Shown piece after piece: positions 46,416-59,696 of a stretch of 64,000 nucleotides of DNA. A program made the translations under genes and the position numbers. The first letter of the stretch is position 1. Every line of letters begins with the position of its first letter. A model generated the notes under the pieces. The model worked only from the letters and a program-made list of their open reading frames with translations. It ran no database searches and had not been told where the DNA came from. The DNA is from Leuctra nigra (lineage: Eukaryota; Arthropoda; Insecta; Plecoptera; Leuctridae): the NCBI GenBank assembly GCA_934045905.1, contig OW203767.1, forward strand, positions 20,153,073-20,217,072, written 5' to 3'.

Positions 46416-48479
46416 AGTATACTCCAGTCACTTTATGATTTGACCCCAAACTAATTGTTTCTAAAAATATTTTTTGACAATATTATTGAGGTCTACCTAC
46501 ATAACTCATAAACGAAAGTTTACCAAATTTTGGGCCGCCATTTTGTTTTTATCAAGTGTTTTGTCAAAATCACCATTTAATTTTTCACTTGAAAATGTGA
46601 AGCAAATTTTTACTTTCAATATTTTTTAATTTTTTTGCAATGTTTTGTGCAACTCCAAAATAATAATCAGTTTGATCGCATTCATTGTTATCCAATCATA
46701 TTCATTTAAATACAAAAACATACATTTTATTAAAACTGCTCTAGTCAAGTCGTCATTTAAGTTATCGACTTCATTTTTGCACTGAAATATTCCTCACTTG
46801 ATACACTATGACATAAAAAAGTTTACCGAAATCGGCTATTTATAGCCATTTTTTCTCACGACATTTTCTACTTACATTGACAAAAATTTTGATTCCACAT
46901 TCATTTGGAGATTTAAAGCACATGCTAATTAAAAATAAAAATAAAATATTACAATTTTGATCCGTTAAATATAGTTAACAATTAAAAATAATTATAGAAA
47001 TTTTTGAGCAGCCATTTTGTTTTTACAGATAATTTTGTATAAATCACGTATTAATTTTTATTCTAATAATGTTTGAATTTCCGGTTAATTTATTACGTGA
47101 TTATTTATTGTTGGAAATGTAGAGATTCGAGAAAAATAATTGTCGCCATTGCTTTTGTTATTTGGCAGGTTATTTCCTTTTTGCAAATAACCTCAAATAA
47201 ATCAAAACGGCTCTAAAACGACAGCCATTTTAGCTATTGGCACAAAATTTTCAGAAATTGTACATCACGTGGTACATTATGACATATTAAAAATTTACTT
47301 AAATCTAACAATTGTGAAATAAACTATTGACTAAAGAAGTTCGTTTAAAATATATGATAATTATTAATATTTTTCAAATTTTACTGCAAATTTTGAACAC
47401 CGATATAACTGCGACGCTTTTAATAAATGACATTTTAATATGGTCCACCTAAACAACTTTATGAACGAAAGTTTTTTCAATTTTTAGGCAGCCATTTCGA
47501 TTTTACAGATTTTTTGTTACATAATTATCAAATTTTTAAACGACCTTCTTAAGTTAATAGTTTATTTCACAATCGTTAGATTTAAGTATATTTTTAATAT
47601 GTCATAATGTACCACGTGATGTACAATTTCTGAAAATGTTGTGCCAATAGCTCAAATGGCTGTCGTTTTAGAGCCGTTTTGATTTATTTGAGGTTATTTG
47701 CAAAAAGGAAATTACCTGCCAAATAACAAAAGCAATGGCGACAATTATTTTTCTCTATTATCTATATTTCCAACAATAATTAATCACGTAATAAATTAAC
47801 CGGAAATTCAAACATTATTAGAATAAAAATTAATACGTGATTTCTACAAAATTATCTGTAAAAACAAAATGGCTGCTCAAAAATTTCTATAATTATTTTT
47901 AATTGTTAACTATATTTAACGGATCAAAATTGTAATTTTTTATTTTTATTTTCAATTAGCATGTGCTTTAAATCTAAAAATGAATGTGGAATCAAAATTT
48001 TTGTCAATGTAAGTAGAAAATGTCGTGAGAAAAAATGGCTATAAATAGCCGATTTCGGTAAACTTTTTCTATGTCATAGTGTATCAAGTGAGGAATATTT
48101 CAGTGCAAAAATGAAGTCGATAACTTAAATGACGACTTGACTAGAGCAGTTTTAATAAAATGTATGTTTTTGTATTTAAATGAATATGATTGGATAACAA
48201 TGAATGCGATCAAACTGATTATTATTTTGGAGTTGCACAAAACATCGCAAAAAAATAAAAAAATATTGAAAGTAAAAATTTGCTTCACATTTTCAAGTGA
48301 AAAATTAAATGGTGATTTTGACAAAACACTTGATAAAAACAAAATGGCGGCCCAAAATTTGGTAAACTTTCGTTGATGAGTTATGTGGGTAGACCTCAAT
48401 AATATTGTCAAAAAACATTTTTAGAAACAATTAGTTTGGGGTTGGACCCTTTTTTTCAGTAAAATGACTGGAGTATACT
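46416..48479. mobile_element. 2.06-kb near-perfect inverted repeat (foldback/MITE-like)
   Basis: The left arm (46416 to about 47367) and right arm (about 47525 to 48479) are inverse copies with few mismatches and a spacer of about 157 bp. The ends are TACTCCAGTCA and TGACTGGAGTA with TA on both sides, consistent with a TA-target (mariner-type) insertion. Frames inside are incidental. A transcript across it would fold into a roughly 950-bp duplex. Confidence 0.8.
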
Positions 48480-49062
48480 TGGCTTGGCAATATGAAAGAA
48501 ACGTCAACTCTGTGTGCCAATAAAACTGTCATCGGTTGACCGATCATCACCAAATTTTGCATTGTCATTGGCACCAGCATTATAAGTGTATTTTGACAAA
48601 TCTTTAATGAACTTCAAGAGTAATAGACATTTTACTGCCATTTGTATGCTCAATTTAAAATGGCCTGTAGCTATACACCACCGTTTGACCTATCAAATAG
48701 TCTTCTATAAATCTGATGAAACTCATATTTTGCATGGTCGTTAAGACCAACATCATATCTCTTTACAAACTTTCAGCTCAATCAGTCAAGAACATATGCA
48801 CTTATTGACAGTTTTAATCACTGTCAGAAATGACGCACCAAAGGAATGTTTCCACTGCCAAATGGATCTGATTTGCTTTCTGTACCAAAGTGTATAGATT
48901 GCTATTCTTAAGTTTCAATACTTTTATGTTGATTGAGTGGATCATATTTCAATTCAATATGGATGTATATGATTCTGTGCGTTTGGTACGGAATTCCTGT
49001 TGGAGAATTTACACGTATACCAGTGCTCGCTCATCAACGCGTTACACTGAGCGTTTTCCTAA
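48480..49062 (-). repeat. R1 dispersed repeat, copy 9
   Basis: Inverted R1 ending GCTCATCAACGCGTTACACT and GAGCGTTTTCCTAA. It begins directly at the end of the large hairpin. Confidence 0.6.
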
Positions 49063-50100
49063 TGTACAGATATAATTGCAGTGTTAAAATGCCAAATCCT
49101 GGCAATTACTCTGATGAAAAGCAGTCATTTGCGAGTTCGAAGGAGCGGACAAGAAGGTTGATTACAACTGATTCGAGGATCTGATTCAATTGCAATCAAC
49201 TGTCATGTTAACTGTCGGTGTAATCAGGACTTTTCAGGGCGACACGCCCCCTTCTATCTGTCACTCCAATTAGCTAGTGGAAAATAATTAACATTGCTAG
49301 AGAGTGTAGAGAGACGGGCGTTAGCAGTGTCTTTCTCTTCATAGGGTTGACGTCGACACTCATCTATGCGATGCATGTGATGAAATGAAGAACTGGAGAA
49401 AACGTTCCAAAAATTCAAAGTGTAGATTAGGAGTAGGAGGAGTGGGTCCAGAGTTGGAGTTTCATAATTCAAATTTCATCAAGGTCTCAAGTGTATTCGA
49501 AGTTGTGAGAGGGGGAAAATTTGTATCTTTTGAAAACTTTTTGTTTTGACCTCTCTTTGACCTCGTATCCGGGTCAAATTTGTCAACCAGTAACACAGAT
49601 TCCAGAATATATCCCTTATATCTCAGTTGTAAATAATGTTTTAAATGTTACAATTAAAACCAACATACTGTAATCAAATTATAGCTTTGAGTCAAATCGA
49701 TCGGGAAAGATAGTCATGCTTTGGCATTAAAACTAACTCCAGAGGGTTTGATTCTGTTTAAACAACAAAATATCTGAACCCTGATTTCTTTCAATATGTG
49801 CGGCAGAGAACGTGAAAAGATTCCAGGCAGAAACACATCAATTTCTTGTGGATTTTTATTATGGGTAGTTTTTTGTCGTTATGCGTATTATACAGCTTTT
49901 CAATTGGAAAAAGATAAGTGCAAAAATCATTGAACTGCAGATATAAAAACTAAGCTGGTTTACCTAACTTTCTGGGTTTTTCCCGACTTGATTGAAAAAC
50001 TGAGTTGTAAAAGTGCATGATCCCTCTTTGTGTAATTCTCTTTCTTTGTAGTCCCTGCTACAGTCTGCTATTAGTATCGCTATTGTCCTAGTGGCTGTGC
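49063..50100. other. Non-coding DNA
   Basis: No supported gene, RNA or repeat. Confidence 0.35.
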
Positions 50101-50400
50101 TGCTACCTACTCAGTCAGTTATAACCAGGTGGTGTTCACAATCAACACAAAGACTAGGAGCGCGACAATAAGTTGCGGCCGGTGTTGATTCCTGCTTGAA
50201 GTTGTGGCTGAACTTCGTAGAGTGAGAGAAGTTAATTTGGCAGAGCGCCACGACGCCGACCGCGACGCCGACTATAGAACCGACGCTGCCAAGAGGAGAC
50301 CGCAATCTATACACCTTGGCGGTACGAAATCCGGTGCCAGAGGGCTCGGTTTCAAGCCGATGGAGTGTGAGGGGGGGGGGGGGGGGTAAAACTTATCCGG
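50101..50400 (+). other. GC-rich island with initiator-like start and poly-G
   Basis: TCAGTCAGT at about 50110-50118 is followed by a GC-rich stretch with GACGCCGAC repeats and then a poly-G run (about 50371-50386). It could be a promoter with 5' leader or part of a repeat. No coding frame with a domain is seen. Confidence 0.3.
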
Positions 50401-52343
50401 GGCCTAAGTAATATATCTTGAGGTTTCATAAAGATACCTACGTAAAAATGATCCAGCTTCTTCACAAAATCTTCTTTCCCTGATTTGAATTTAGGTCTGT
50501 CAGGTTTCAAGCTCGACTCATCCCAATTAGTTTTCCCCATAAAATATGCCATAAGTTTATGTAAATTGTGCTCTCATGAATTTTATTCTCAACAAAATCT
50601 ATGTAGGTACCTAATCTGTACCACTACAATACACTAAAAGTTAATTTAAAAGCAAAAAGTTTCCAAACACAAGTTTCTGTTTTAACTCAGTTTACTTAAA
50701 TCAACTAATCAGATCTCTTTGAAAACGTCTAGTTTAATTAGTTGGTGAAACCCGATGAAGTCTAAACTTACGAAGACAATTTAGTAGAACCCACAAAAGA
50801 CTGTTTTTAGGCGTGTTTGTAAAGTGTTTTGGATTCAGAGCTAAGTTCTGGGCGTCCTCGTTGGAGTGAACAATGGTGGGATAAAGCTCAGTGTTTTATT
50901 GTATACAATCTCTTCAAACAAACAACCTCTGTACGAGACAACCGAGTTGGCAAGATAGATCTAAAGCACACTCAAACAAAGCCGGGTCGAGAGAAAAAAT
51001 AGATCATATTCTATTTCGTTTTAAATCTACTTGAAAGAAACCATAATTTGTTATGTAATTTCACACCTTGCCAAATCGTCAATGGATGGATCGGGTTCTG
51101 GGAAAGAGGGAGGAGGGGGTAAGTTCCGCTGTTCAAATCTCGCTCGGCTGAATGGAACCAATGTGCGGTGGAGCTTGATAGGGCTGTAGGAGCTTAGCAG
51201 GTCCTAGAGACCCGGGATCGAGTGAAGTCTGCGGCTATCGGGATCACACTTACTCGTGGTGTGAGAGTTGTAAGCGAGATTAGTGCTATCAGTTGAAGTG
51301 GTGAGGAAATTAAATTGTTACAATACTCTTCAAATCATGATAAGCCCTATTTTGATATACAAATGTTCTTTTCAGAACAATATTTTATAACGGTATTAAG
51401 GAGCCACAGTAAATTTAAAACTGTAAATATCGATAGTTAAGAACTAATTAAAATATGTAAGATATCAGTAAAATATCAGTAAGATAAAAAATAATATAAT
51501 AAAATATAAGGAACAGAATCCGCACTAAAGCCTGTCTTGATATTTGTATGATTTACAGTTTTTAAGTTGGCATTAGTACCATCAATTTTTGCATAACTTT
51601 AGTGTTTACTTTAAACAACTTAAATGTTGTAAAATCCCATGCTTTTCCAATATATGGAGCCTATTATGTGTATTCTATTCCCCTTCTCTCGTGGTATTGA
51701 ATATTGGAACTATGCCAATGTCACATCGCCTTGTGAGATCACTGCCACTGCCATCAGCTGGTATCGACCCAAGAAACTTGCAGCTGCATTGACAGTTTAA
51801 CACTTCCTGTGTGAACATGTTCGTGTCATAATATTTAGAATGTGTCAGAGACAAATCAAACATATTTATTCAGTGAATCTTGAAACATCTTTCCAAATCA
51901 ACCTAAAAATTAATTCAATTACATAAGTTCGTGAATTTTGATTTAATATCAAAATTAATTTTAGCATGTAATAAAGAGTTACCAAAGTTCGATTATGTTA
52001 CAGACATGTAATTTACAGAGGAGACTTGTAATATACATAAAAAGGCTCCACAAGTGGAGAATTTACACGTGTGAATAGCTTTTTAAGCTGTCACAATCGA
52101 CATTAAAGTTATGCACATGAATGGCTGAACTTTTTGCTCTCCTCAGTGACCTTTTGTTAAAATATAAAAACACTCAAATAAAAGAAGCAAGTATATTATG
52201 TTTTTCATATCCCTTCTATTGTCACACAGACAGTCATTTTAGAGATAAATAAAATTATGTCCATCTCTGCTTTTACCATCTCTGTATCATTGTATGGAAT
52301 AACTTGAGAATTTAACTTTTGCTTAGTGTATATTTATTGTATG
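50401..52343. other. AT-rich non-coding DNA
   Basis: No supported gene, RNA or repeat. Confidence 0.35.
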
Positions 52344-52558
52344 TACACTCGGCCAAACAAAAATTGAACGTTGACCAAATTTGAATGACTGCTGGTCATG
52401 TCCCATAACCAATCAAAGCTTGTAATTATCATTGAAATGTGAGGTCACTTACTAGAGTGAGACAATGAGATCGCTTAGACTGACTTCTGATGGTGCGATC
52501 TTACATTTATCGGCCTATCAGATTTATTCAACGAACAATTTTTGTTTGGCCAAGTGTA
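52344..52558. mobile_element. TA-type MITE, copy 1
   Basis: TIRs TACACTCGGCCAAACAAAAA and TTTTTGTTTGGCCAAGTGTA. No coding frame. It is nearly identical internally to 54347-54560. The TA ends suggest Tc1/mariner-type mobilisation. Confidence 0.75.
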
Positions 52559-53939
52559 CATCGCGAAGCATCTGCTAGATTTTTTTATTGAGTAAAATCG
52601 AATTAAGCCCATTTTAAAAATGTTCTACTTGGTGTCATCGTACGCATGCGCATTGCGACTCGGCATGTGAAGTGTGAATCTTGGTTGGATGTCACGTGTC
52701 TCTACTCAAGGAGGTATTATTGATCTCAGGTGCATGGATGCAGAATCCCAGGCATCTTCTACGGTGGACTGATTGTAAGCGGTGCATGATTCATGCAGCT
52801 CTTGTAGAGAATGAAGAAGTTTATGGAGGGAAAACCGAACTATAAGGAATGCAAGAGACACAGAACAAAAAGCGAGAATTATAGAAATGCAAACTTTTAT
52901 AGTTCGTCTTTGTTTGGTGCGTATATTTTGTTTGTCCTAAAATATCACATATATAATTCTATTCTTGGACCTTTCTAAATTTGCAAAAATGTCTCCGAAA
53001 AAGCTCCGTACTAACAGAAAGATTCTCTTAAAAGTTTCAAAGTTGAATAAAAGTTATCTTAGCCCAGTTCCGTGGCAAAAGTGGTAATATATCATACACA
53101 ACCGTGGCATGAAAGTAAGTTTATGTGTCGGTGTACTTTTCTGTCATAAGAGCTATACCATTTTTTATATCAATCTCTAAGAGGAGCAGCAGAAAATATT
53201 TAGCAATGTTTTAACAATAAAATATTTCATCTTTTCTAAAATGATTTAACAAATGTGTCTGAATATAGTTTAAAAAATTAAAATCTCTATCAACTAAAAT
53301 TTGTAGGGGTTAAGATTCGAAACATATTTCACTTTCAGGGCCAGTATTTCAATACTCTGCTTATTTTTAAACGATTGATTAGGACTGTATTGTCATAGCA
53401 ACAACCAATGACATTTTTAGAATGACTGTGTGAACTTAGTTACAGGTTTTAGGAGAATATTGAAAGACTGGGGACCTAAGTATCTGTGCTATTTTGTTTA
53501 TCCTTGTAACTCAACCATGATTTACGTCATCTCGAGCTTCTAAAATATTAAAAAGAAATCGCGGTATGAACACATTTTCCCGCCGAATCATCATAACTCC
53601 CCTCCAACCCCTCCACTTCCCCTCCATCCGTCTGAGCAAACACGAACCTTCATAAGTTTCCCCCCAACTTGAAAAACCCCCTCCTGAAAGGTTTTTCTTT
53701 CCATTCAACTAGTACAAGAGAGAGACGGTGACTTTATTAAAATGTGAAAGTGCGTCGAGGAAACGTTTGTGAAAGATAGTCCTCCACGGCCATGGAGAAG
53801 CATTGACACGGCCTCCTTGGGAACACTCCGCCATTGTTGGTAGCGAAAGCTCGGAGCGCTCGGAGCGAGAGCGCGGAGCGGTCTGAAGAGGTCTTCGAGC
53901 GAAGTAGAGAGGAGACCACTTTGAAACATTTTCAATAAA

Positions 53940-54143
53940 ATGGCATCAAGCCAAATGTACTTAAGGGACTTGGACACGTGTGGCGTCATAGATAAAACCC
54001 AAAGACAAATAATGGCGTGTTTCAGTTATAAGATATCACGGGGAACATTTGCCATGCTTATTGGGTGCTTATTTTTTGTCTGTGGGTGTATATTTATTGT
54101 TTTGAATGATACTCGAAACGATGTATATGTGTATTTTATTTAA
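53940..54143 (+). CDS. Small single-pass membrane protein candidate (67 aa)
   Basis: ATG in good context (AAAATGG) opens 67 codons to TAA. Residues 1-32 are hydrophilic with an acidic-basic mix (LRDLDTCGVIDKTQRQ). Residues 33-55 (about GTFAMLIGCLFFVCGCIFIVL) form one strong membrane helix, preceded by Lys/Arg, so the N terminus would be cytosolic (type II or tail-anchor topology). A short polar tail follows. It may be a genuine small protein or the first exon of a signal-anchor protein such as a Golgi glycosyltransferase; no splice donor is obvious. A GC-rich stretch (53760-53930) lies upstream. No family is recognised. Confidence 0.35.
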   Translation: MASSQMYLRDLDTCGVIDKTQRQIMACFSYKISRGTFAMLIGCLFFVCGCIFIVLNDTRNDVYVYFI

Positions 54144-54346
54144 TCGTATCCTGGCTCCAACATTTTTGGGTCAGGAGGTAAAAATTATATATCACATTTT
54201 GTCATTCCAGAGATAACTGGGGCTACAACAGTAGCCCAACAACTAGGCCCTACTACAGCCCTACAACTGTTTTTCATTCTTTATAACATTTGATTATCGA
54301 TTTGGTATATAGAAATATTACATTTTAATTGAGGGATGAGGGAAGG

Positions 54347-54560
54347 TACACTCGGCCAAACAAAACTTGAACGTTGACCAAATTTGAATGACTGCTGGTC
54401 ATGTCCCATAACCAATCAAAGCTTGTAATTATCATTGAAATGTGAGGTCACCTACTAGAGTGAGACAATGAGATCGCTTAGACTGACTTCTGATGGTGCG
54501 ATCTTTTATTTATCAGCCTATCAGATTTATTGAACGTTCTAGTTTTGTTTAACCGAGGTA
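54347..54560. mobile_element. TA-type MITE, copy 2
   Basis: Left TIR TACACTCGGCCAAACAAAAC; the right TIR is eroded (TTTTGTTTAACCGAGGTA). The interior matches copy 1 with few changes. Confidence 0.75.
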
Positions 54561-55858
54561 CGTGAGACGCCAAAAGTACATATGTGGGGAAAATTTAATG
54601 TCAATTGGTTCAGCTGTATAGGTTTTGTGGGATGGAAAACTAAACCCAATATGCTATATTTTATAACATCGATTTTGTAAGATAAAAAAAATGTACTCGG
54701 AATATTCTTCTGAATTTATGTTCGAGAAAATTACGTCATCATTCCGTTCAACTTTACAACCCAAAATACATGAAACGTCTTGTCGTGTGGTGCAGATAAT
54801 TGTAACATCGTCACGAGAGGGTACCCAGGATTGCGGCTGATGACACGAGGGGCTGTGGGGGGGGGGGGGGGTCCAGGCACGATTCAGTCTACTATATAAG
54901 CTACTTATTGTAGACAAACTTTTCCTCACGCCATTAATTTTAGTTGCGGTGTCGGAGAAAAGGGTAATTTGAGGGGATGTAGTGTGTTCTAAGTTAAAGG
55001 TCACCAAGCAATAAAGCAAAGCCGAAGAAAACTTACTGACGCAGAATAAAAAGAATGTCTTCGTTCTTTACATCCTTGTCGACGATTTTAACACAAACTT
55101 TTCTTGTATGAAAATTGTTTTAGTTTCTGTTTACTTCCACTCGAAATCCAATGTGTTATGTAATGTTGTTTTTCATCTAGACGTATCTTGGTTTAATATA
55201 AATGCGCGGCGCGTCCCGCAGAGAAAACCCGACCATGTTTCCGAGCGGGAAAAGAGCAGAGGGGGAAGTGGAATTGAAAATACGCGGCTTCGATTCGAGT
55301 TTCATTTTGTTGATAATTCATGAGAATTATTGTAACTGGAGGAATATTTGAAACTCAAGGAAAGATTGATTCCCTGCGGTCTTTGAGATTAGAATATACT
55401 CGTTTTGTGGTTAAAAATAACGGAGGAAAATCTTTTCAACAAACTCAGTATCATGTTTCGTATTTAATACAAGACCCTCGTAATTTGTTTAAGTCATTTT
55501 CGTCATTAAGCAGAAATTCGTTTTAGTCTTGGTCTTGTGGACTGATGTTTATTTCCTATTATTGATGTAATGAGTATTATAAATCGCATAAGGGTCCTTG
55601 CAAGTTCCTCTTCTGCCTCGATACAGTTGAGAATATTGCAGTATCTATATTAATTCGTCTTGCATTATTGAGTAGGTAAAGCATATATGTATCTGTGCAC
55701 ATAGATCGACCTCTCATGTTATGCAAATTTGATAAGCATAGCTACTTTAAATCATAGAACCGAAGAGAAATTAATTAGTAAAAGTCGATTGTGTATGATA
55801 CTAAAGCTATAACAAAAGCTATAGCTATAACTATACTAAACTAAACTATGCTATACTA
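54561..55858. other. Non-coding DNA with a poly-G run
   Basis: Poly-G near 54858-54871. Open frames of 70-120 codons here lack domains and splice sites. Confidence 0.3.
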
Positions 55859-55859
55859 A

Positions 55860-56236
55860 AGCCCAACGGCTGATGTGTTGGATACCTCGGTTCTCGTTAG
55901 ATCACCGAGGTTAAGCAACATTGAGCGCGGTCAGCGATTGGATGGGTGACCATTCAACTCTGCCTTGCCAGGTTGCTGCCGTTGGGCCAGAGAGACTGGG
56001 GTGTTTGGGGGTCAGTGTGACGACACCCCTCCACCTGTTATCAGTCTCTCGACGGCGCGGGTTGTGGAGGCCTGTGCTGTGAATGTTACACCGTCCTTCG
56101 GAAGCGACGTTAAGCCGTTGGTCCCCTTGGTATCTTTCGTCAGGAGTAGGCTACATGCCGGTACCGGGTTTCCTCTCCTCCCTTATCTATATTACATTCT
56201 CACTTGTGGGGCCTCGGCTCCGTTGAGAATATAGAA

Positions 56237-56272
<36 letters not shown>
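55860..56272 (+). mobile_element. 5S-rRNA-derived SINE (SINE3 class)
   Basis: The head matches insect 5S rRNA: GATACCTCGGTTCTCGT, GATCACCGAGGTTAAGCAAC and GGATGGGTGACC (internal promoter region), ending GCCGTTGGGCC. A body of about 250 bp with CCGTCCTTCGGAAGCGACGT follows, then an (AAT)n tail. It is complete and diverged from functional 5S RNA, so it is a SINE rather than a 5S gene. Confidence 0.85.
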
Positions 56273-56274
<2 letters not shown>

Positions 56275-58941
56275 CTAAATTATATATATCATTTTGTTTT
56301 AGAGCAAAAACAATACGCGAAATAATAGAGCTTGAACTTGGCAAAAAAAAAATAGTGACAGTGATATTCTTCAAAACAGCTCGCCGGTTATAAAGAAAAC
56401 AACCACTTATTCCAAAGCTGCTCGCTCATCAACACATTCATTCAACGCTTCAAATAATTCACCGCCATTTTGTTCAGGTTTTCGAACAAAATCTCTTTCA
56501 TTTTCCGTCGACTTGCCGTGCGGAAATCCTCTCCGGCTCCGCAGCTTCTCTAAACATTCGCGGCATTTAATCCTCCTAGATCTCCGAGTCTTTCCTCTTC
56601 CTCTTCACAGATGATCTCATCTTAATCAGACGCTATTTCCGGTCTACCGAGTCATAAAACTGTGCCAAACACCTCGCCAACTTCACAGATGCTCTCAGAT
56701 GAGTTTGCAGCCCACAGGTGTGCAGCTTGCGGGGGGGGGGGGGGGGGGGGGGGGAGAAGATTATTCTTTATGCTTTTAGATCGATTTTTTCTGACGTTTC
56801 GCTAGTGCCTATTAGTTAGCTTTCTCAATTCATATTCTTATAGACGATTCTTTAGCTCTTGTAAGCTAGTAAATATATCGAATGTTGTACTAAAATTCAG
56901 TTGTAAAGTTATAAAATTAATTCATTTTACTTTATTGCAATAGTCGGAAAATGGGGTTATATGTTTTCGGAGGGTTATATGTTGTAAAATTAGTTGTGTG
57001 GATAAGCGAGATTTTATTCTACTTGAAAACACATTAATTTTGTTTGAACTTTATGTCCTAAGTTCAATGAAAATTTGGATTTTAGAACATCTGTGCTGAT
57101 TTTATTGGTTGAACATGGATAATATAAGAGTATTATAATTTTACAGAAATAATAAATAAATAATAAGAAAGAACAGCTTCTTTCCCATTCACTAAACGAA
57201 AAGTAAAAGCTCGTGAATAAACTTTGCTATTGCATAGTATTTTTGTAAATCAGTTAAAGTTAAATAAATATGCACGTCACATGTAAACAAATCTTTAGGT
57301 AAATTTTTTTCAAAGCAATTCTTCTCCGTTTCATGTATAAGTACAACATAGATAAAGAAGCTGGGACAATTCCTACCTTAAGATCTCCTCTCATGAATCA
57401 TATCGAGTGTCTGATGAACTTCACCGAACAATAACGCTGATCAACCTGATGCTTATCACTCAAGAATCTGTTCAGTTCTGAGCCGAAAGCTAATTACCTT
57501 TCACAGGTATAAAGATAAGGTTATTACTTAACAATGAAGGTGATAGCTTTGATTTTAATTACATTTTGATTGCTCACCATCATATAATAAAGTAGAATCC
57601 ATGAATAATTAAGCGTCTTATAAAAATAAAATACTCATTAAATTTATGATATTTTTATATAAATGCGGAAGGTTTAGCTAAACAGGATTATTATTAGTTT
57701 ACTCAAACCATTGACGTATGCTCAAACCATACAGGATTATTAACTTTTATCATTTTACTAAGAAATAAAAAATCGAGCATTTATTTCCCTCTATCACCAT
57801 TCATCTCCAGCTTCTTGTGAATGCTAGGCTGAAAATGTTCTTCTTACAACGTTGAAGAAGGTGTGGACCTAATTCTGTAGACGGGAATTTGATCAAGGAA
57901 TTCGTCATTTAATTTCCCTTCTGCGCTGGAATAAAGCGACTTCGTACAGCCAATCATATTATCTCATCAAGTGCGTCACAAACGTGCGTCACAAACGTGC
58001 GTCTGACTTACGCACGTGACTTATTATTGACATCGATGCTTTCTCTTGAATGTGACTTAGAAGTAGACTTGAAAATATTTGCGTGAAGTTTCTTTTTACT
58101 TACCCAATGAGATTTGTTGACGATGTTAAGGAGCAATCACGATGAATGATCACTGAAAAGACAAAATACAGTACTCAATAAAGTGATTTGGAATGTAGTT
58201 CGAATCTAAATAACTAAAGATATAATTGTCATATTATAATCAATTTCACTTAAAACTTGAAATGGCTCTTAGGACAAGAAATGTATTTCTCCCTCAGCTC
58301 TTTCATTTGACATGAAATACCTTTGACAAAAAGCACAAAGTTAAGTATTAATTTACAAAATAGCATTACCACTTTTCACGAGTAATTTATTTTCTTTTGA
58401 TGCTTTTATTTATGTAACTTCTAAAGAGTGATTTATGAAAGTTGTGTAATGCACCGACGACGAAGTTGAATTTTATAATCTCTTTAATGAACCTAGGAAT
58501 CCATCCGAGTCAAGGGAATTATACAATTTCCCTCTTCTCTCTTTCTCTCCTCATCTCAACCATCGTACTTCACGGAATATTGCATTAAATATATCTCGAA
58601 CTTTGCATTCATGTCTTCTCATACTTCAATTAAATATCATGACATTATTCCATTTGCATTTTCAAGGCATTCGAAGATGTCTTTGAGCTAATGAGATAAT
58701 GCATACACGAAATATACTCAAATGAAGAAAATTACCTTTGTAATTAGAACTTCGCCTTGAACGAAATCATCAAAGTAGAAAGAGTCAACGAAATGTATAG
58801 AAATCCCGATTTGGCATGAAGTTAAAACCGTATAATTTGCCAGTGAGAAAGGTCAGAGGTTTTCCCGCATATCGCACGGCCTTTTCAACATTTCATTCTG
58901 TTTGCTTTTCATTCCTGAATAAAAGAATTACAATTGTTGGA
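56273..58941. other. AT-rich non-coding DNA
   Basis: Poly-G run at about 56730-56753. CGCTCGCTCATCAACA at about 56408 is a possible R1 head remnant. A 15-bp direct repeat (GTGCGTCACAAAC) lies near 57970. No gene is supported. Confidence 0.35.
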
Positions 58942-59696
58942 AAACCAACTCATTTGAAATGAAATACTGAGCTTTAGGCTCTGCTGCCAGAATTAACAAC
59001 AGAACTTTCAAGGACTTGGATTTAGATAATCTACCGTGCATATTTCCCGCCATATTAAAGTTATGATAAAGGACAGATACACACTGTAATTTAAAATGTA
59101 ATATATCTTAGTATAAAGTTGTCATTAAAGTTCAAAACTTTCATGGATAAAAAGGCAAGACCAAAATACCAAAATAAAACAAAAAAATCGTGCATTTGGA
59201 AGAGAACGTGACAGTGAAATAACGTGAAAATGAGGTGTCATGGGATTTAATATTCTAATTATCAAAATAATGGGAAGGTAATAACATTGTTTAATAAAAG
59301 TTGACGTATTGTAGTCATTTGAGATTAATTAAACACATAATTCTTGAGAAATTGCTTACCGAACAACACAAAAACACACCCTAGTAGACTTTAAATCCTT
59401 TCTAAACTTTTAAAGTGATGAAAAATGTGTACTAAAATCACTTCTCTTCAAAGTCAATTCGAACTTATTGAATAATAAGATTGAATTGGATGTCAGAATA
59501 ATAACAAATTACATGCCATTACTTCCAGACCTGATGTTAATCAGTCTCTAATTGATACACAACTCCAGTAGTAAACACACTTCCAGTTAGTTATCCACCA
59601 GTTATTTGTTAACTCCAAGTAATATCACAAGTGCCAAAACAAGACAAACTCAAGTTCTATCCACATTCCAAGCATTCCAGACCCTCTCCAACATTG
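58942..59696 (+). repeat. 755-bp direct repeat, left copy
   Basis: Runs from AAACCAACTCATTTG to CTCCAACATTG and reappears at 61171-61925, with the same length and no difference that I saw. It flanks the LINE. Confidence 0.92.

Noticed and set aside
48100..48411. 103-codon - frame and 79-codon + frame
   Set aside because: Both lie in an arm of the 2-kb hairpin; no domain, no splice sites.
54654..55019. 121-codon - frame
   Set aside because: Spans a poly-G run and has no domain or compatible splice sites.
55862..55985. Functional 5S rRNA gene
   Set aside because: Diverged from the 5S consensus and fused to a SINE body and (AAT) tail, with no tandem 5S units.
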